From an uncultured Cohaesibacter sp. (lineage in GTDB: Bacteria; Pseudomonadota; Alphaproteobacteria; Rhizobiales; Cohaesibacteraceae): 64,000 bases of DNA. Shown piece by piece: positions 55,554-64,000 of this stretch (position 1 is the first letter of the stretch; the number at the start of each line of letters is the position of its first letter). The DNA is taken from contig NZ_OY762934.1 of assembly GCF_963667045.1 (NCBI RefSeq), positions 3,974,501 through 4,038,500 on the forward strand. The letters run 5' to 3'. A program made the translations under genes and the position numbers. The notes under the pieces are model-generated. The model was not told where the DNA came from. It saw only the letters and a program-made list of their open reading frames with translations, and searched no databases.

Positions 55554-55973
55554 TCATTCTTCTGAAAGTGCTTTTGCGACTCGCAAATATGTTTCGGCCT
55601 CGTCTTCTGTCACCCGCGAGAGGAGCTCACTTTGCGCGGTCAGCCATTCGTCTAGCAGCGTATCAAGCAACAGGTCTCCCGCCTCGCTCAAGGTACAAAG
55701 ACGAACATTCCCACTCCCGGCCACCCGACAGACAAGGCCCTTTTTCTCGAGAAGATTGAGGTTCCTTGTCAGACTGGTGCGATCCAGCGCAACCTTATGC
55801 GCGAAGGCGGCCACAGGCTCGGATGGATGAAATCGGATCGCGGAGAGCAGAGCGAATTGCTGAACTGTCACCCCATGTGACTTCAGCCGCTTGTCATAGC
55901 GACGTAAAAGGATACGAGCGGCCGAAACAGTGTTCAGCACGAGGCATTTAGAGAGATTATTGGCAATGTCCAT
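55554..55973 (-). CDS. MarR-family transcriptional regulator
   Basis: This 139-aa protein has the MarR winged helix: FALLSAIRFHP, then VALDRTSLTRNLNLLEKKGLV as recognition helix and VRLCTLSEAGDLLLD as wing. The N-terminal dimerisation helices contain LVLNTVSAARILLRRYD. It lies 76 bp upstream of the FabF-like gene on the same strand. It probably represses that gene through the palindrome in the gap and may respond to a fatty-acid-like or phenolic ligand; the ligand is not predictable. Confidence 0.9.
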   Translation of the reverse strand: MDIANNLSKCLVLNTVSAARILLRRYDKRLKSHGVTVQQFALLSAIRFHPSEPVAAFAHKVALDRTSLTRNLNLLEKKGLVCRVAGSGNVRLCTLSEAGDLLLDTLLDEWLTAQSELLSRVTEDEAETYLRVAKALSEE

Positions 55974-56076
55974 AGCGTCTGACTATGTCTCGCGACGAAC
56001 TGCCCGTCAAGAACAGAAACGGGAACCTCTTATACACAAGAGTCCCCAAATTTCCCTTGTCCGCCAGCCGATCATT

Positions 56077-56173
56077 AAAATGCTGCGGTGTTGTTCGAAT
56101 GTCAGGAATGGGGAAGCTGGCTTCTTGGAAGTCGTCCGTGCCGAAGGTCTCCAAAAGGCCGCGACTGCCAATT
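56077..56173 (+). repeat. Dispersed degenerate repeat, copy B
   Basis: This segment shares ttgttcgaatgtcaggaatg and aggccgcgactgc with copy A at 54014. It forms an inverted pair with the copy at 56281. Confidence 0.65.
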
Positions 56174-56280
56174 GCGCGTCTGGATGACTGTTTTCTATTA
56201 CTGGTGCGCTGCACCAGTCCGGTTGGAGCCCAAGGTGTACATTGAGATTTATGGGTCATTCATGGGTGCAAAAATTGGCA

Positions 56281-56375
56281 TGCTGAAATCCCAGACTCTA
56301 TCCTGCCGTTCGTCTGTCAGCAAATTCCGCAGGGCAACTTTCTCATTCCTGCCACTCGAACAAAATGTTGCATTT
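56281..56375 (-). repeat. Dispersed degenerate repeat, copy D, inverted
   Basis: Read on the minus strand it contains gttcgagtggcaggaatgag and the downstream gttgc, ggaatttgc and cgaacgg elements of copy A in the same order. Confidence 0.6.
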
Positions 56376-56494
56376 TTAGTCACGATGTGACCGGTGGGCG
56401 GACTCAGCAAAAGATAAGAAGTTTGGTTGTTACCGAAGACGGACGAAGAGATAGAACCTCCCGTCATGTGCCGAACGACTGACACGCTCAACCC

Positions 56495-56517
56495 GTTGGT
56501 GCTCGTAGAGCACCAAC
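56495..56517. terminator. Hairpin downstream of the cyclic glucan synthase gene
   Basis: A perfect 10-bp stem (gttggtgctc 56495-56504, gagcaccaac 56508-56517) with a 3-nt loop lies 33 bp after the stop. There is no U tract on the minus strand, so termination is uncertain. Confidence 0.45.
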
Positions 56518-56549
56518 ACATCGGGATTTTGCGCGTTCACAAAGTCTGC

Positions 56550-59500
56550 TCACCCCTTTTGTCTTTGCAATTCCAATTGCAAACTATGATGTAGTCCATC
56601 CAGTTGAACGCTTACACTGTTGTGAGACACCGGACATGACTTGCCATCCAGAATGGCGATTGCCCTGTCCTCTCTGCCTACAAAAGACTGCGAAACGGCA
56701 ACGTCATAGTCCGTCTCATCGACCCGCACATGCAGGTGAAAGCTTGGCCAGTTTCTCGGAATGCAGGGAGCGATAATCAGCGTTTTTCCTTCGCGTCTCA
56801 AGCCAAGAATGCCAGAGATGCCAGCCTGATACATCCATCCGGCTGATCCGGTGTACCAGGTCCATCCTCCGCGTCCGACATGAGGTGCGACAGAATAGAC
56901 ATCTGCGGCAATGACATAGGGTTCCACCTTGTATCGCTCAGTTGCCTCTGGTGTTAGCGCATGATTGATGGGATTGACCAAAGACAATAGTGAGTGAGCC
57001 GTCTCGCCCTCACCCAATTGTGCAAAGGCTAGGATCGCCCACATCGCCGCATGGGTATATTGTCCACCATTCTCGCGCAACCCCGGCGGGTAGCCCTTGA
57101 TGTAGCCGGGATCGCTGGCAGATTGATCGAAAGGCGGTGTGAACAGCAGCGCCAACCCCTCGTCCCTCAGAACAAGGTGCTGATCAAGGGAGTGCATGGC
57201 CATTCGCGCCCGATCCGGGTCGGCCACACCGGATAAAACTGCCCATGATTGGGCGATGGAATCGATTTTACATTCTTCACTGGCAGCAGATCCCAACCAC
57301 ATGCCGTCATCAAAGGTTGCCCGGCGATACCATTCCCCATCCCATGCAATATTTTCAAGAGACGTGAGCAAGGAGGCTGCATGCGCGGTCCAGAGTTTGG
57401 CCCGTTCGGGATCTCGTTGTTCAGCAATCGGAGCGAAAAGATCAATGCTCCGCAAAAGCAGCCACCCGAGCCAGACGCTTGTTCCCTTGCCAGCTTCACC
57501 AACACGGTTCATGCCGTCATTCCAGTCGCCGGTGCCGATCAGCGGCAAACCGTTTTCTCCTGTTAACGCCAGACACAAATCCAGTGCACGGGCGCAATGC
57601 TCAAACAGGTTTCCTGTTTCGTCCGAAATGTCCGGCACGAAGAAGGCATCATGGGTCCCTGCTGCCAACAGAGGACCATCCAGAAACGGCAACTCTTCAT
57701 CGAGAATGGCCTCATCCCCGGTTTGGACAATGTAGGTTGCCGTGGCAAAGGCCAGCCACACGCGGTCATCGGAAATATGTGTTCGGACCCCTTGGCCCGA
57801 ATGGGGGAGCCACCAATGCTGAACATCGCCTTCCACGAACTGCCTTCCGGCAGCATGGAGAAGGTGCTTTCGTGTTTCCTCCGGTTGAGAGAAGGTCAAT
57901 GCGATGTGGTCCTGCATCTGGTCTCGGAACCCATAGGCTCCACTTGCCTGATAAAATCCCGAGCGCGCCCAGATACGACAGACCTGCGTCTGATAGAGGA
58001 GCCAACCATTGAGCATGATGTCCATGGCGCGATCTGGGGTTTTAACCTGCACCGCTCCCAGACTATCCTTCCAATACCGTTGAACCTCATTAAGACAGGC
58101 ATCGATATCACAAGCGCGGTATCGCGTGATAATTTCGCGGGTGTTCTCCCTGCTGCGGCTTTGCCCAAGAAAGGAGACAAAATCGTGGCTTTCGCCCGGT
58201 TCCAGCACGACGGAGATGCGCTGTGCTGCACACGGATCAAGGCAGGCCCCCATGGCACCAGAAAGTGCTTTTTTACCTCTCATGGCTTCTGGATGGGCAA
58301 GGCTGCTGTTTCGTCCGATAAAGCCGGTTCGGTCGGCCGTCCATTCCTGCTGAAGACCGTTAAAATCGGCAAATGCAACCCTATCGGGGAAGGCTGTATT
58401 CCACGGTTTGGTTGCAAACAGAGCACCGGTTTCTTCATCTCGCTCGCTTAGAATGAAAGGCTCGGACTTGGCTCGGGATGAGCCCAGAACCCAGTCATTA
58501 TAGAGGGTGACGGACAAGTGCCGTCTCCCTTTGGATCTATTGGTCAGTGTTAATTTGGAAATCCTGATCGGATCTGACAGAGGAACGAATTGCACCAGAT
58601 TGGAATGGATCCCACCGGCGGCATGCTCGAACCTGCTGTAGCCGAACCCGTGGCGTGTGATATAGGTGCCTTTGTCACGAATGGGCTGAGCCGTTGGACA
58701 CCAAACCGCACCACTCTCCTCATCGCGGATATAAACTGCCTCACCCGCAGGATCGGCAACCGGATCATTGGACCACGGCGTTAGCTGGTTCTCGCGGCTA
58801 TTCTCTGCCCAGCAATATCCGCTCCCCGTCTCCGAGACCTGAAAGCCGAAATGTGGATTGGCAATCACATTGATCCATGGCGCAGGCGTATTGTCGCCAT
58901 CCTTCAGAGTGATGACATATTCTGTGCCGTCTTTATCGAAGCCTCCAATCCCGTTGAAAAACTCCAGATCCTTTGGCTGTGGCAAGAGGTCCTGGTCTGA
59001 GACAATGACTGGAATAGGAGATGTGTTGCCAACACCAGTCCTTGACGCCTCGTCCGACTGGAAAATACGGCCCAGTTGCTCCGAGAGGGACCCGTGATTG
59101 GCGACAAGCGACACGCGTGCGACCGAAACCAGAAGGGATTTTGCTTCCAGACTGATCTGGTCTGTGCGCAGAAGCTGGACAGATCCCAGATCATTTTCAT
59201 TGCGGATTTGCGACGATCTCATCGCCGTTTGTATTGCCGACTGCAAATCCTGAATATAGCTGGTTGAAAGATCGTTCAATATGATGAGATCAATATGGAG
59301 CCCTTTCATGCGCCAATAGGCATAAGCACGCAGTAGCTGTCTCACCAATGGCATACCATCCAGATCCGATATTCGTAAAAGGACAATGGGAAGGTCTCCG
59401 GAAATTGACAAAGGCCACAGTGACGATTGCCGTCCGGCCCCGTTTGCAACGACTGAAGCAGAAGCCCGGAACCTGCGATCTGAATAGAGAAGTGCTGAGG

Positions 59501-62500
59501 CCAGACTCTGAAAATCTGCCGCTTCGCTTGAAGTCACGTTCAGGTGACGCAATTGCACCTGCGCTTGCGTCCAGGCCAAAGTTTTTGCTCGATCATAGGA
59601 ATTATGATCATGATGCTTATCAAGCAAATTCATCAACTCGGAACGAGACGCTGCCACCAGCGTCCAAAATGTGATGTGCAATGTTTCGCCGGGGGCGATG
59701 CTGACCCGATGCCTTAGGGAAAAGATCGGATCGAGAACAGTGCCCGTCGTATTGGATAGCGAAGCCTTGTCGTTTAAAGCCTTCGCGTTGGCAAGCGAGC
59801 GATTGCGCCCCAAAAACTTCAGCCTGTCCGTTTCGTATTGTGGGTCTTGCGCTATTTCCCCTTCTACAATAGCAAAATGACAGACCCAGATTTCCGGCTC
59901 ATCTGGTGAACGACGGCGGCGATTTGCCAAAAGACCGCCAAATTCGGGCAGATATTCCGTTTCAACAAACATCTTGGAAAAGACCGGATGAGCGGCATCC
60001 GATACCGGGGAGGCAAGAACCAACTCGCTATAGGACGTGACTTCAATATGACGCGCTCTTAGCCCCGCATTGGAGAGCGTTATCCGTCGCACTTCACCAT
60101 CATCTTCACCCGAAACCAGCACGTCCATTCGGCAGGTGAGCAATCCGTTGCGGCAGGAATACTCTCCATAATCCTCAGCAAAGACCGCTTGCTGTTGTTT
60201 CAGGTCTCGTTTGGCCAAATGACCGGCAGGAGACCAAACAGAACCGGAATCGACATCTTTGAGGAAGATGAAAGAACCGAAATTTTCATGGGTAGAATCC
60301 TCACCCCAGCGCGTGATGGCAATCTCACCCCACCGGCTGTAACCGGCGCCTCGCGCTGTCAACATCACGCTGTAGCTGCCATTTGAGAGCAAATGGGCTA
60401 TTGGTGCCCCAATCAGTGGAGACTTGAAGCGCCGGATTGTGGGCTCGTTGAATATGGCTTCTTCGGTTGAGGCTTTCACTTCTTCGGCGCCGGGGTGGAC
60501 CAATGACACATAACGCGGTCTGCGTTCTTGCAGCAAAAGCTCGCTGGCCATGATGAGTGGATCGCTGTGAAAACGGGATCGCATGAGCCCATCATGCATA
60601 ACGTTGGCGATGGCGACAATGGTCATGCCCTGATGATGGGCCATCACGTTGCGGACGATTGCCACTTTCTGCCCGTCGGGCAATCGGGATTGCGTAAAAT
60701 CCAGGGCCTCATAAAATCCGTAAGGTCCGCATCCTCCCATATCAGCTATCCGATCATAGTTGATCGAGGCATTGCGGGCGTCGAACATCGCGGCCAACCC
60801 CGTCGCATAGGGTGCAATCACACGGTTCTCGGAAAGCCCGCGCTTCAATCCCAAGCCGGGAACCCCAAAATTGGAATATTGATAGGTGAACTCGATATCC
60901 CGGGCGTTAAACGCAGATTCAGAGATGCCCCAAGGCAGGTTCAGCTTTCTGCCATAGCCTTGCTGAAGCGCCACAATGCGGCGATTGGTGTCATTGAGAA
61001 GGCTGTCAGCAGGGGCCTGCATCACCAAGGAAGGCATCAGATATTCAAACATGGACCCTGACCAGGAAACGAGGGCAGACCCGTTCTTGACTGGTGTTAG
61101 TTGTCGACCAAGTCTGAACCAGTGGCGTGTTGGAATATCCCCTTTTGCTATGGCTACAAAGCTCGCCAGATTGGCTTCGGAGGCGAGAAGATCATAGCAA
61201 TTCTCATCAAGCTTGTTCTCGGCACGCGCATAACCGATGGAGAGCAGTTTCCGCTTTTGGACAAAGAGGAATGTGAAATCCATAGCCAAAGCCATGGCTC
61301 GCGCTTCATCAGCCAGAGCGTCCAAGCGGAGACTCAAATGATCCCGTACCTCTGGCGAGGCGGAATGATCCCTTTCAAACTCGCGGATTCTGTTTGCGAG
61401 TGCTGTGGTCCAGTAGACCAGGTCCGGCATACGGTCTTTTTCCGGGATGACGGAAAGCTCGTTTGCCAGGACGACCGATTTTCTCGCAATGCGACCCAAT
61501 CTTGGCGCGATCACCTCTAGGTCCTGATCCCCATTCAGTCCGGCCTTGAGTTCTTCATAGAGCAGGCCAAGGCGTTGGGTGCTGGCAGACTTGACCATGA
61601 CGGTCTCAAAGGCCTCAAGCGCCAGCATGAGCGTGTCGTTCATCCCCATACGCACGGTGACTATGGGTAAGTCGGCTTTCCACTCCTGACATGCTTTTGA
61701 CAGAGCGATCAGATGGCCAGCAAGGTTGCCGCTATCCACCGTGGAGACATAAGCCGGTTCGAGAACCTTCAAGTTGGTTGTGTCATACCAATTGAAGAAA
61801 TGACCACGGAATTGCTCCATGCGACGCAGGGTTTCAAAGCAAGATTCCAGCCGTTCGACCGTCTCGCTTTTTCCTGCCCATCCGAAATCATAGGCAGCGC
61901 CAGCGGACAGAAGATAAAGCCCGATATTGGTCGGAGATGTCCTGTGTGCGATGACTGGCTTGGGGTCTTCCTGAAAATTGTCAGGTGGAAGCATATTGTC
62001 AGCGGGAGTGACGAATCTCTCAAAATAGCGCCAAGTGCGGCGTGCTATCGCGCGCAGGCGCTCTTTCTCACTCTGCGTTAATTCGGTGCTCTTTGCCTTG
62101 TCAGATGTGCGGCTGATCTGAAAGGCAACGATTGGAGCGATAAGCCAAAGACAGGCAAAGACTCCTGTGATCGGCAATGACTGCAGGGATAAAAGGGCCA
62201 CGCCCGCGATCATGACAAGGCCCAACACTGTTCCACCGATCATTAGTCGGTAGAACCCCGAAAGCTTCAGTTCACATGCAAGCTCTGCCTGAGCCGCCGT
62301 AACCCACTGCAGCATGTTGCTGTGAGTCACATAGAGCCTCGTGACTGACTTTATAATGGCGCGTCCCATGATCGCAGCCTGATGAGGCAGGAAGACGAGT
62401 GACAACAAGGTCTTGATTGCCGCTGCATTGAATTCGGCCCCCAGCATCTGGAAATGGCTACTGATGCGTATCCCCATATTCCTGGGAATAACGGCAAAGA

Positions 62501-64000
62501 AGCAAGAAACAAATTCGGGAATAGCCACGGCACAGAGAACGAAACACGTACCCAACAGCGCCGACGTAAAGGGCAACATCCAAACGAGCCCGAGGCAGGC
62601 TAACAAGGTGGGGGCAACAAGGGATCGCCGCAAATTGTCGAGAATTTTTGCAAAGCCGATCAGATCGACCGATTTTATGTGGCTGTGCCATGCCAATAGC
62701 CATGGGAGCAATTGCCAATCGCCTCGGGCCCAGCGGTCTTGGCGTTTGCATGCCACGTCGTAGCGAGAGGGAAAATCGTCGATGACTTCAATGTCTGAAA
62801 CCAGACCAGAACGAACGAATATCCCTTCGAGCAGATCGTGGCTGAGAACCGTATTCTCCGGAATGCGATTGGCCAGAGCCGCCTCAAAGGCATCAACGTC
62901 ATAAATGCCCTTGCCAGTATAAGAGCCCTCACCAAATAGATCCTGGTAGACATCGGAAATGGCCGAAGAGTAAGGGTCTATGCCGCCGGGTGCAGAAAAG
63001 ACCCGGTGAAAAAGCGTGTTCTTCCCCTTGGCTGTCAGCGTAGGAGTTACGCGTGGCTGGAGAATACCGTAGCCGTGAATAATGCGTTGTGTCTTTTTAT
63101 CGAAAATCGGACGATTGAGGGGGTGAGCCATTTTACCAATTAGCTTGCGGGCGGCATCCCTTGGCAATCGGGTGTCAGCATCCATCGTGATTACATAGCG
63201 AACCTGGTCCGGCACCCAGGGAATTGTGCCATCGAGAGCGTTGAAAGAGGTGTCCTTTGCCCCTCGCAGCAATTGGTTGAGCTCTTGCAGTTTTCCGCGC
63301 TTGCGCTCCCAGCCCATCCATTTGCCTTCAGAAGCATTGAACTGCCGATCTCTAATGAGAAGAAGAAAACGTTTGCCCGCGACGCCTGCTCCATAGCGTT
63401 CGTTCAGTTGCAAGATCGCGGCCTCTCCATCTGCGATCATGGCATCTTCTTCAGCGATGAACTTCTGGTCAGCATCCGTACGATCGAGCAGCAATGCAAA
63501 TGTGAGATCGTCTTCCGGGCCGGACAGATAATGGATTTCAAGGTGCTCGATCTGCCTGAGAAGCTCTTCCGAATTGCTCAGCATGGTCGGGACGACCACC
63601 ATGGTTCGCGAGTCTATGGAGACGCCGTGCTCAAACTCCATGCTGGGCAGGATCACCGCGCCAAAGCTCCAGGTCACGAACCGGTTTACGAATGCTGTCG
63701 AAACCTCCGTTGCGGGAATGAAGCCGGCCAAACAAAGCAGAATCCCGACCGGGATACTTGAGATATTCAAAGCCCAAATGCATGCCCATAGCATCATGAC
63801 GGCAAGACAGGAGATAAGACCGACATAGCCGCCAACGCCCAACCGTTGGCTGAAGCGCAGTATCGACAGGCGCATGGGGGGCTTGAAGTCTATTTGGGTT
63901 TCAAGCAGCGGTCGCCCATCTGAAAGCAGATAGTATCCGGGATCGGAGAGGCGGGTGTCTTGCGAATCCGCATCGCCCGCGCTTGAAACCAGTGCCATGA
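56550..64000 (-). CDS. ndvB: Cyclic beta-1,2-glucan synthase, 5' end outside window
   Basis: About 2,483 codons are visible. Known NdvB/ChvB/Cgs proteins are about 2,830-2,870 aa, and the ATG at 63998 would start just before the catalytic domain, so roughly 350-400 codons probably lie beyond the right edge. A GT84 glycosyltransferase region carries ITMDADTRL (about 270-278) and KRQDRWARGDWQ (about 418-429). Six or so membrane helices surround it. The C-terminal half is a GH94-type phosphorylase with GFRDQMQDHIALTF, HWWLPHSGQGVRTHISDD and GTGDWNDGMNRVG, which controls ring size. The product is a periplasmic cyclic glucan for osmoadaptation and, in relatives, host interaction. The flanking ABC exporter gene is not visible. 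Confidence 0.93.
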   Translation of the reverse strand, partial: MALVSSAGDADSQDTRLSDPGYYLLSDGRPLLETQIDFKPPMRLSILRFSQRLGVGGYVGLISCLAVMMLWACIWALNISSIPVGILLCLAGFIPATEVSTAFVNRFVTWSFGAVILPSMEFEHGVSIDSRTMVVVPTMLSNSEELLRQIEHLEIHYLSGPEDDLTFALLLDRTDADQKFIAEEDAMIADGEAAILQLNERYGAGVAGKRFLLLIRDRQFNASEGKWMGWERKRGKLQELNQLLRGAKDTSFNALDGTIPWVPDQVRYVITMDADTRLPRDAARKLIGKMAHPLNRPIFDKKTQRIIHGYGILQPRVTPTLTAKGKNTLFHRVFSAPGGIDPYSSAISDVYQDLFGEGSYTGKGIYDVDAFEAALANRIPENTVLSHDLLEGIFVRSGLVSDIEVIDDFPSRYDVACKRQDRWARGDWQLLPWLLAWHSHIKSVDLIGFAKILDNLRRSLVAPTLLACLGLVWMLPFTSALLGTCFVLCAVAIPEFVSCFFAVIPRNMGIRISSHFQMLGAEFNAAAIKTLLSLVFLPHQAAIMGRAIIKSVTRLYVTHSNMLQWVTAAQAELACELKLSGFYRLMIGGTVLGLVMIAGVALLSLQSLPITGVFACLWLIAPIVAFQISRTSDKAKSTELTQSEKERLRAIARRTWRYFERFVTPADNMLPPDNFQEDPKPVIAHRTSPTNIGLYLLSAGAAYDFGWAGKSETVERLESCFETLRRMEQFRGHFFNWYDTTNLKVLEPAYVSTVDSGNLAGHLIALSKACQEWKADLPIVTVRMGMNDTLMLALEAFETVMVKSASTQRLGLLYEELKAGLNGDQDLEVIAPRLGRIARKSVVLANELSVIPEKDRMPDLVYWTTALANRIREFERDHSASPEVRDHLSLRLDALADEARAMALAMDFTFLFVQKRKLLSIGYARAENKLDENCYDLLASEANLASFVAIAKGDIPTRHWFRLGRQLTPVKNGSALVSWSGSMFEYLMPSLVMQAPADSLLNDTNRRIVALQQGYGRKLNLPWGISESAFNARDIEFTYQYSNFGVPGLGLKRGLSENRVIAPYATGLAAMFDARNASINYDRIADMGGCGPYGFYEALDFTQSRLPDGQKVAIVRNVMAHHQGMTIVAIANVMHDGLMRSRFHSDPLIMASELLLQERRPRYVSLVHPGAEEVKASTEEAIFNEPTIRRFKSPLIGAPIAHLLSNGSYSVMLTARGAGYSRWGEIAITRWGEDSTHENFGSFIFLKDVDSGSVWSPAGHLAKRDLKQQQAVFAEDYGEYSCRNGLLTCRMDVLVSGEDDGEVRRITLSNAGLRARHIEVTSYSELVLASPVSDAAHPVFSKMFVETEYLPEFGGLLANRRRRSPDEPEIWVCHFAIVEGEIAQDPQYETDRLKFLGRNRSLANAKALNDKASLSNTTGTVLDPIFSLRHRVSIAPGETLHITFWTLVAASRSELMNLLDKHHDHNSYDRAKTLAWTQAQVQLRHLNVTSSEAADFQSLASALLYSDRRFRASASVVANGAGRQSSLWPLSISGDLPIVLLRISDLDGMPLVRQLLRAYAYWRMKGLHIDLIILNDLSTSYIQDLQSAIQTAMRSSQIRNENDLGSVQLLRTDQISLEAKSLLVSVARVSLVANHGSLSEQLGRIFQSDEASRTGVGNTSPIPVIVSDQDLLPQPKDLEFFNGIGGFDKDGTEYVITLKDGDNTPAPWINVIANPHFGFQVSETGSGYCWAENSRENQLTPWSNDPVADPAGEAVYIRDEESGAVWCPTAQPIRDKGTYITRHGFGYSRFEHAAGGIHSNLVQFVPLSDPIRISKLTLTNRSKGRRHLSVTLYNDWVLGSSRAKSEPFILSERDEETGALFATKPWNTAFPDRVAFADFNGLQQEWTADRTGFIGRNSSLAHPEAMRGKKALSGAMGACLDPCAAQRISVVLEPGESHDFVSFLGQSRSRENTREIITRYRACDIDACLNEVQRYWKDSLGAVQVKTPDRAMDIMLNGWLLYQTQVCRIWARSGFYQASGAYGFRDQMQDHIALTFSQPEETRKHLLHAAGRQFVEGDVQHWWLPHSGQGVRTHISDDRVWLAFATATYIVQTGDEAILDEELPFLDGPLLAAGTHDAFFVPDISDETGNLFEHCARALDLCLALTGENGLPLIGTGDWNDGMNRVGEAGKGTSVWLGWLLLRSIDLFAPIAEQRDPERAKLWTAHAASLLTSLENIAWDGEWYRRATFDDGMWLGSAASEECKIDSIAQSWAVLSGVADPDRARMAMHSLDQHLVLRDEGLALLFTPPFDQSASDPGYIKGYPPGLRENGGQYTHAAMWAILAFAQLGEGETAHSLLSLVNPINHALTPEATERYKVEPYVIAADVYSVAPHVGRGGWTWYTGSAGWMYQAGISGILGLRREGKTLIIAPCIPRNWPSFHLHVRVDETDYDVAVSQSFVGREDRAIAILDGKSCPVSHNSVSVQLDGLHHSLQLELQRQKG

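Larger units (their letters stand above)
55974..56549. other. Intergenic region with two inverted repeat copies
   Basis: No gene is supported in 576 bp. It holds repeat copies at 56077-56173 and 56281-56375, the latter on the opposite strand, a 7-bp hairpin near 56199-56215 (ctggtgc-gct-gcaccag), and a 10-bp hairpin at 56495-56517. The marR promoter should lie near 55975-56050. Confidence 0.5.

Noticed and set aside
63996-63998. ATG as the true start of the cyclic glucan synthase
   Set aside because: The catalytic domain would begin almost at once and the protein would be about 350-400 residues shorter than known homologues. The start is more likely beyond the window.

Overview
The window is a piece of an alphaproteobacterial chromosome, most likely from the Hyphomicrobiales (Rhizobiales) and perhaps a marine Cohaesibacter-like genus. 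That placement is inference. It rests on the order zapA, 6S RNA, 5-formyltetrahydrofolate cyclo-ligase; the ruvCAB-ybgC-tolQRAB-pal-cpoB-tilS-ftsH-glmM block; a rhizobial-type RpoH; an Omp25-like barrel protein; and a cyclic beta-1,2-glucan synthase at the right edge. No species marker was found.

Positions 1-11,000 are mostly on the minus strand. They hold a cut MotA/TolQ-type channel gene, a two-gene YeeE/YedE sulfur transporter with a palindrome-rich control region, suhB, efp, a Sel1-repeat protein, a divergent ThiE-like protein, and a glycolytic cluster transcribed tkt, gap, pgk. Positions 11,500-30,000 are mostly plus strand. They hold a DUF4164 protein, zapA, 6S RNA, the cyclo-ligase, a YmdB phosphodiesterase, a YebC protein, ruvCAB, the complete tol-pal system, tilS, ftsH and glmM. 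Positions 30,000-41,400 hold an EamA transporter, an outer membrane protein, serC-serA, purA, a membrane-anchored unknown, rpoH and rluD.

A tRNA-Glu gene at 41,415 marks a change. Just behind it lie a tyrosine recombinase gene and a coupled 61-aa ORF, then several unrecognised genes, a MobV-like relaxase with strong inverted repeats upstream (candidate oriT), and a membrane protein. Next is a two-gene operon pairing a PD-(D/E)xK nuclease with a HEPN-like protein carrying an R-x4-H motif. A DUF4935-type PIN protein and a two-TM protein follow. This looks like an integrative mobilizable element carrying a defence-type cargo. The nuclease-HEPN pair is the best candidate here for an undescribed system. 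No right attachment site was found.

From 54,200 onward there is a MarR regulator with a stand-alone FabF-like ketosynthase and a palindromic operator over its promoter, then the large cyclic glucan synthase, whose 5' end is probably outside the window. Degenerate copies of one intergenic repeat occur between 52,890 and 56,375.
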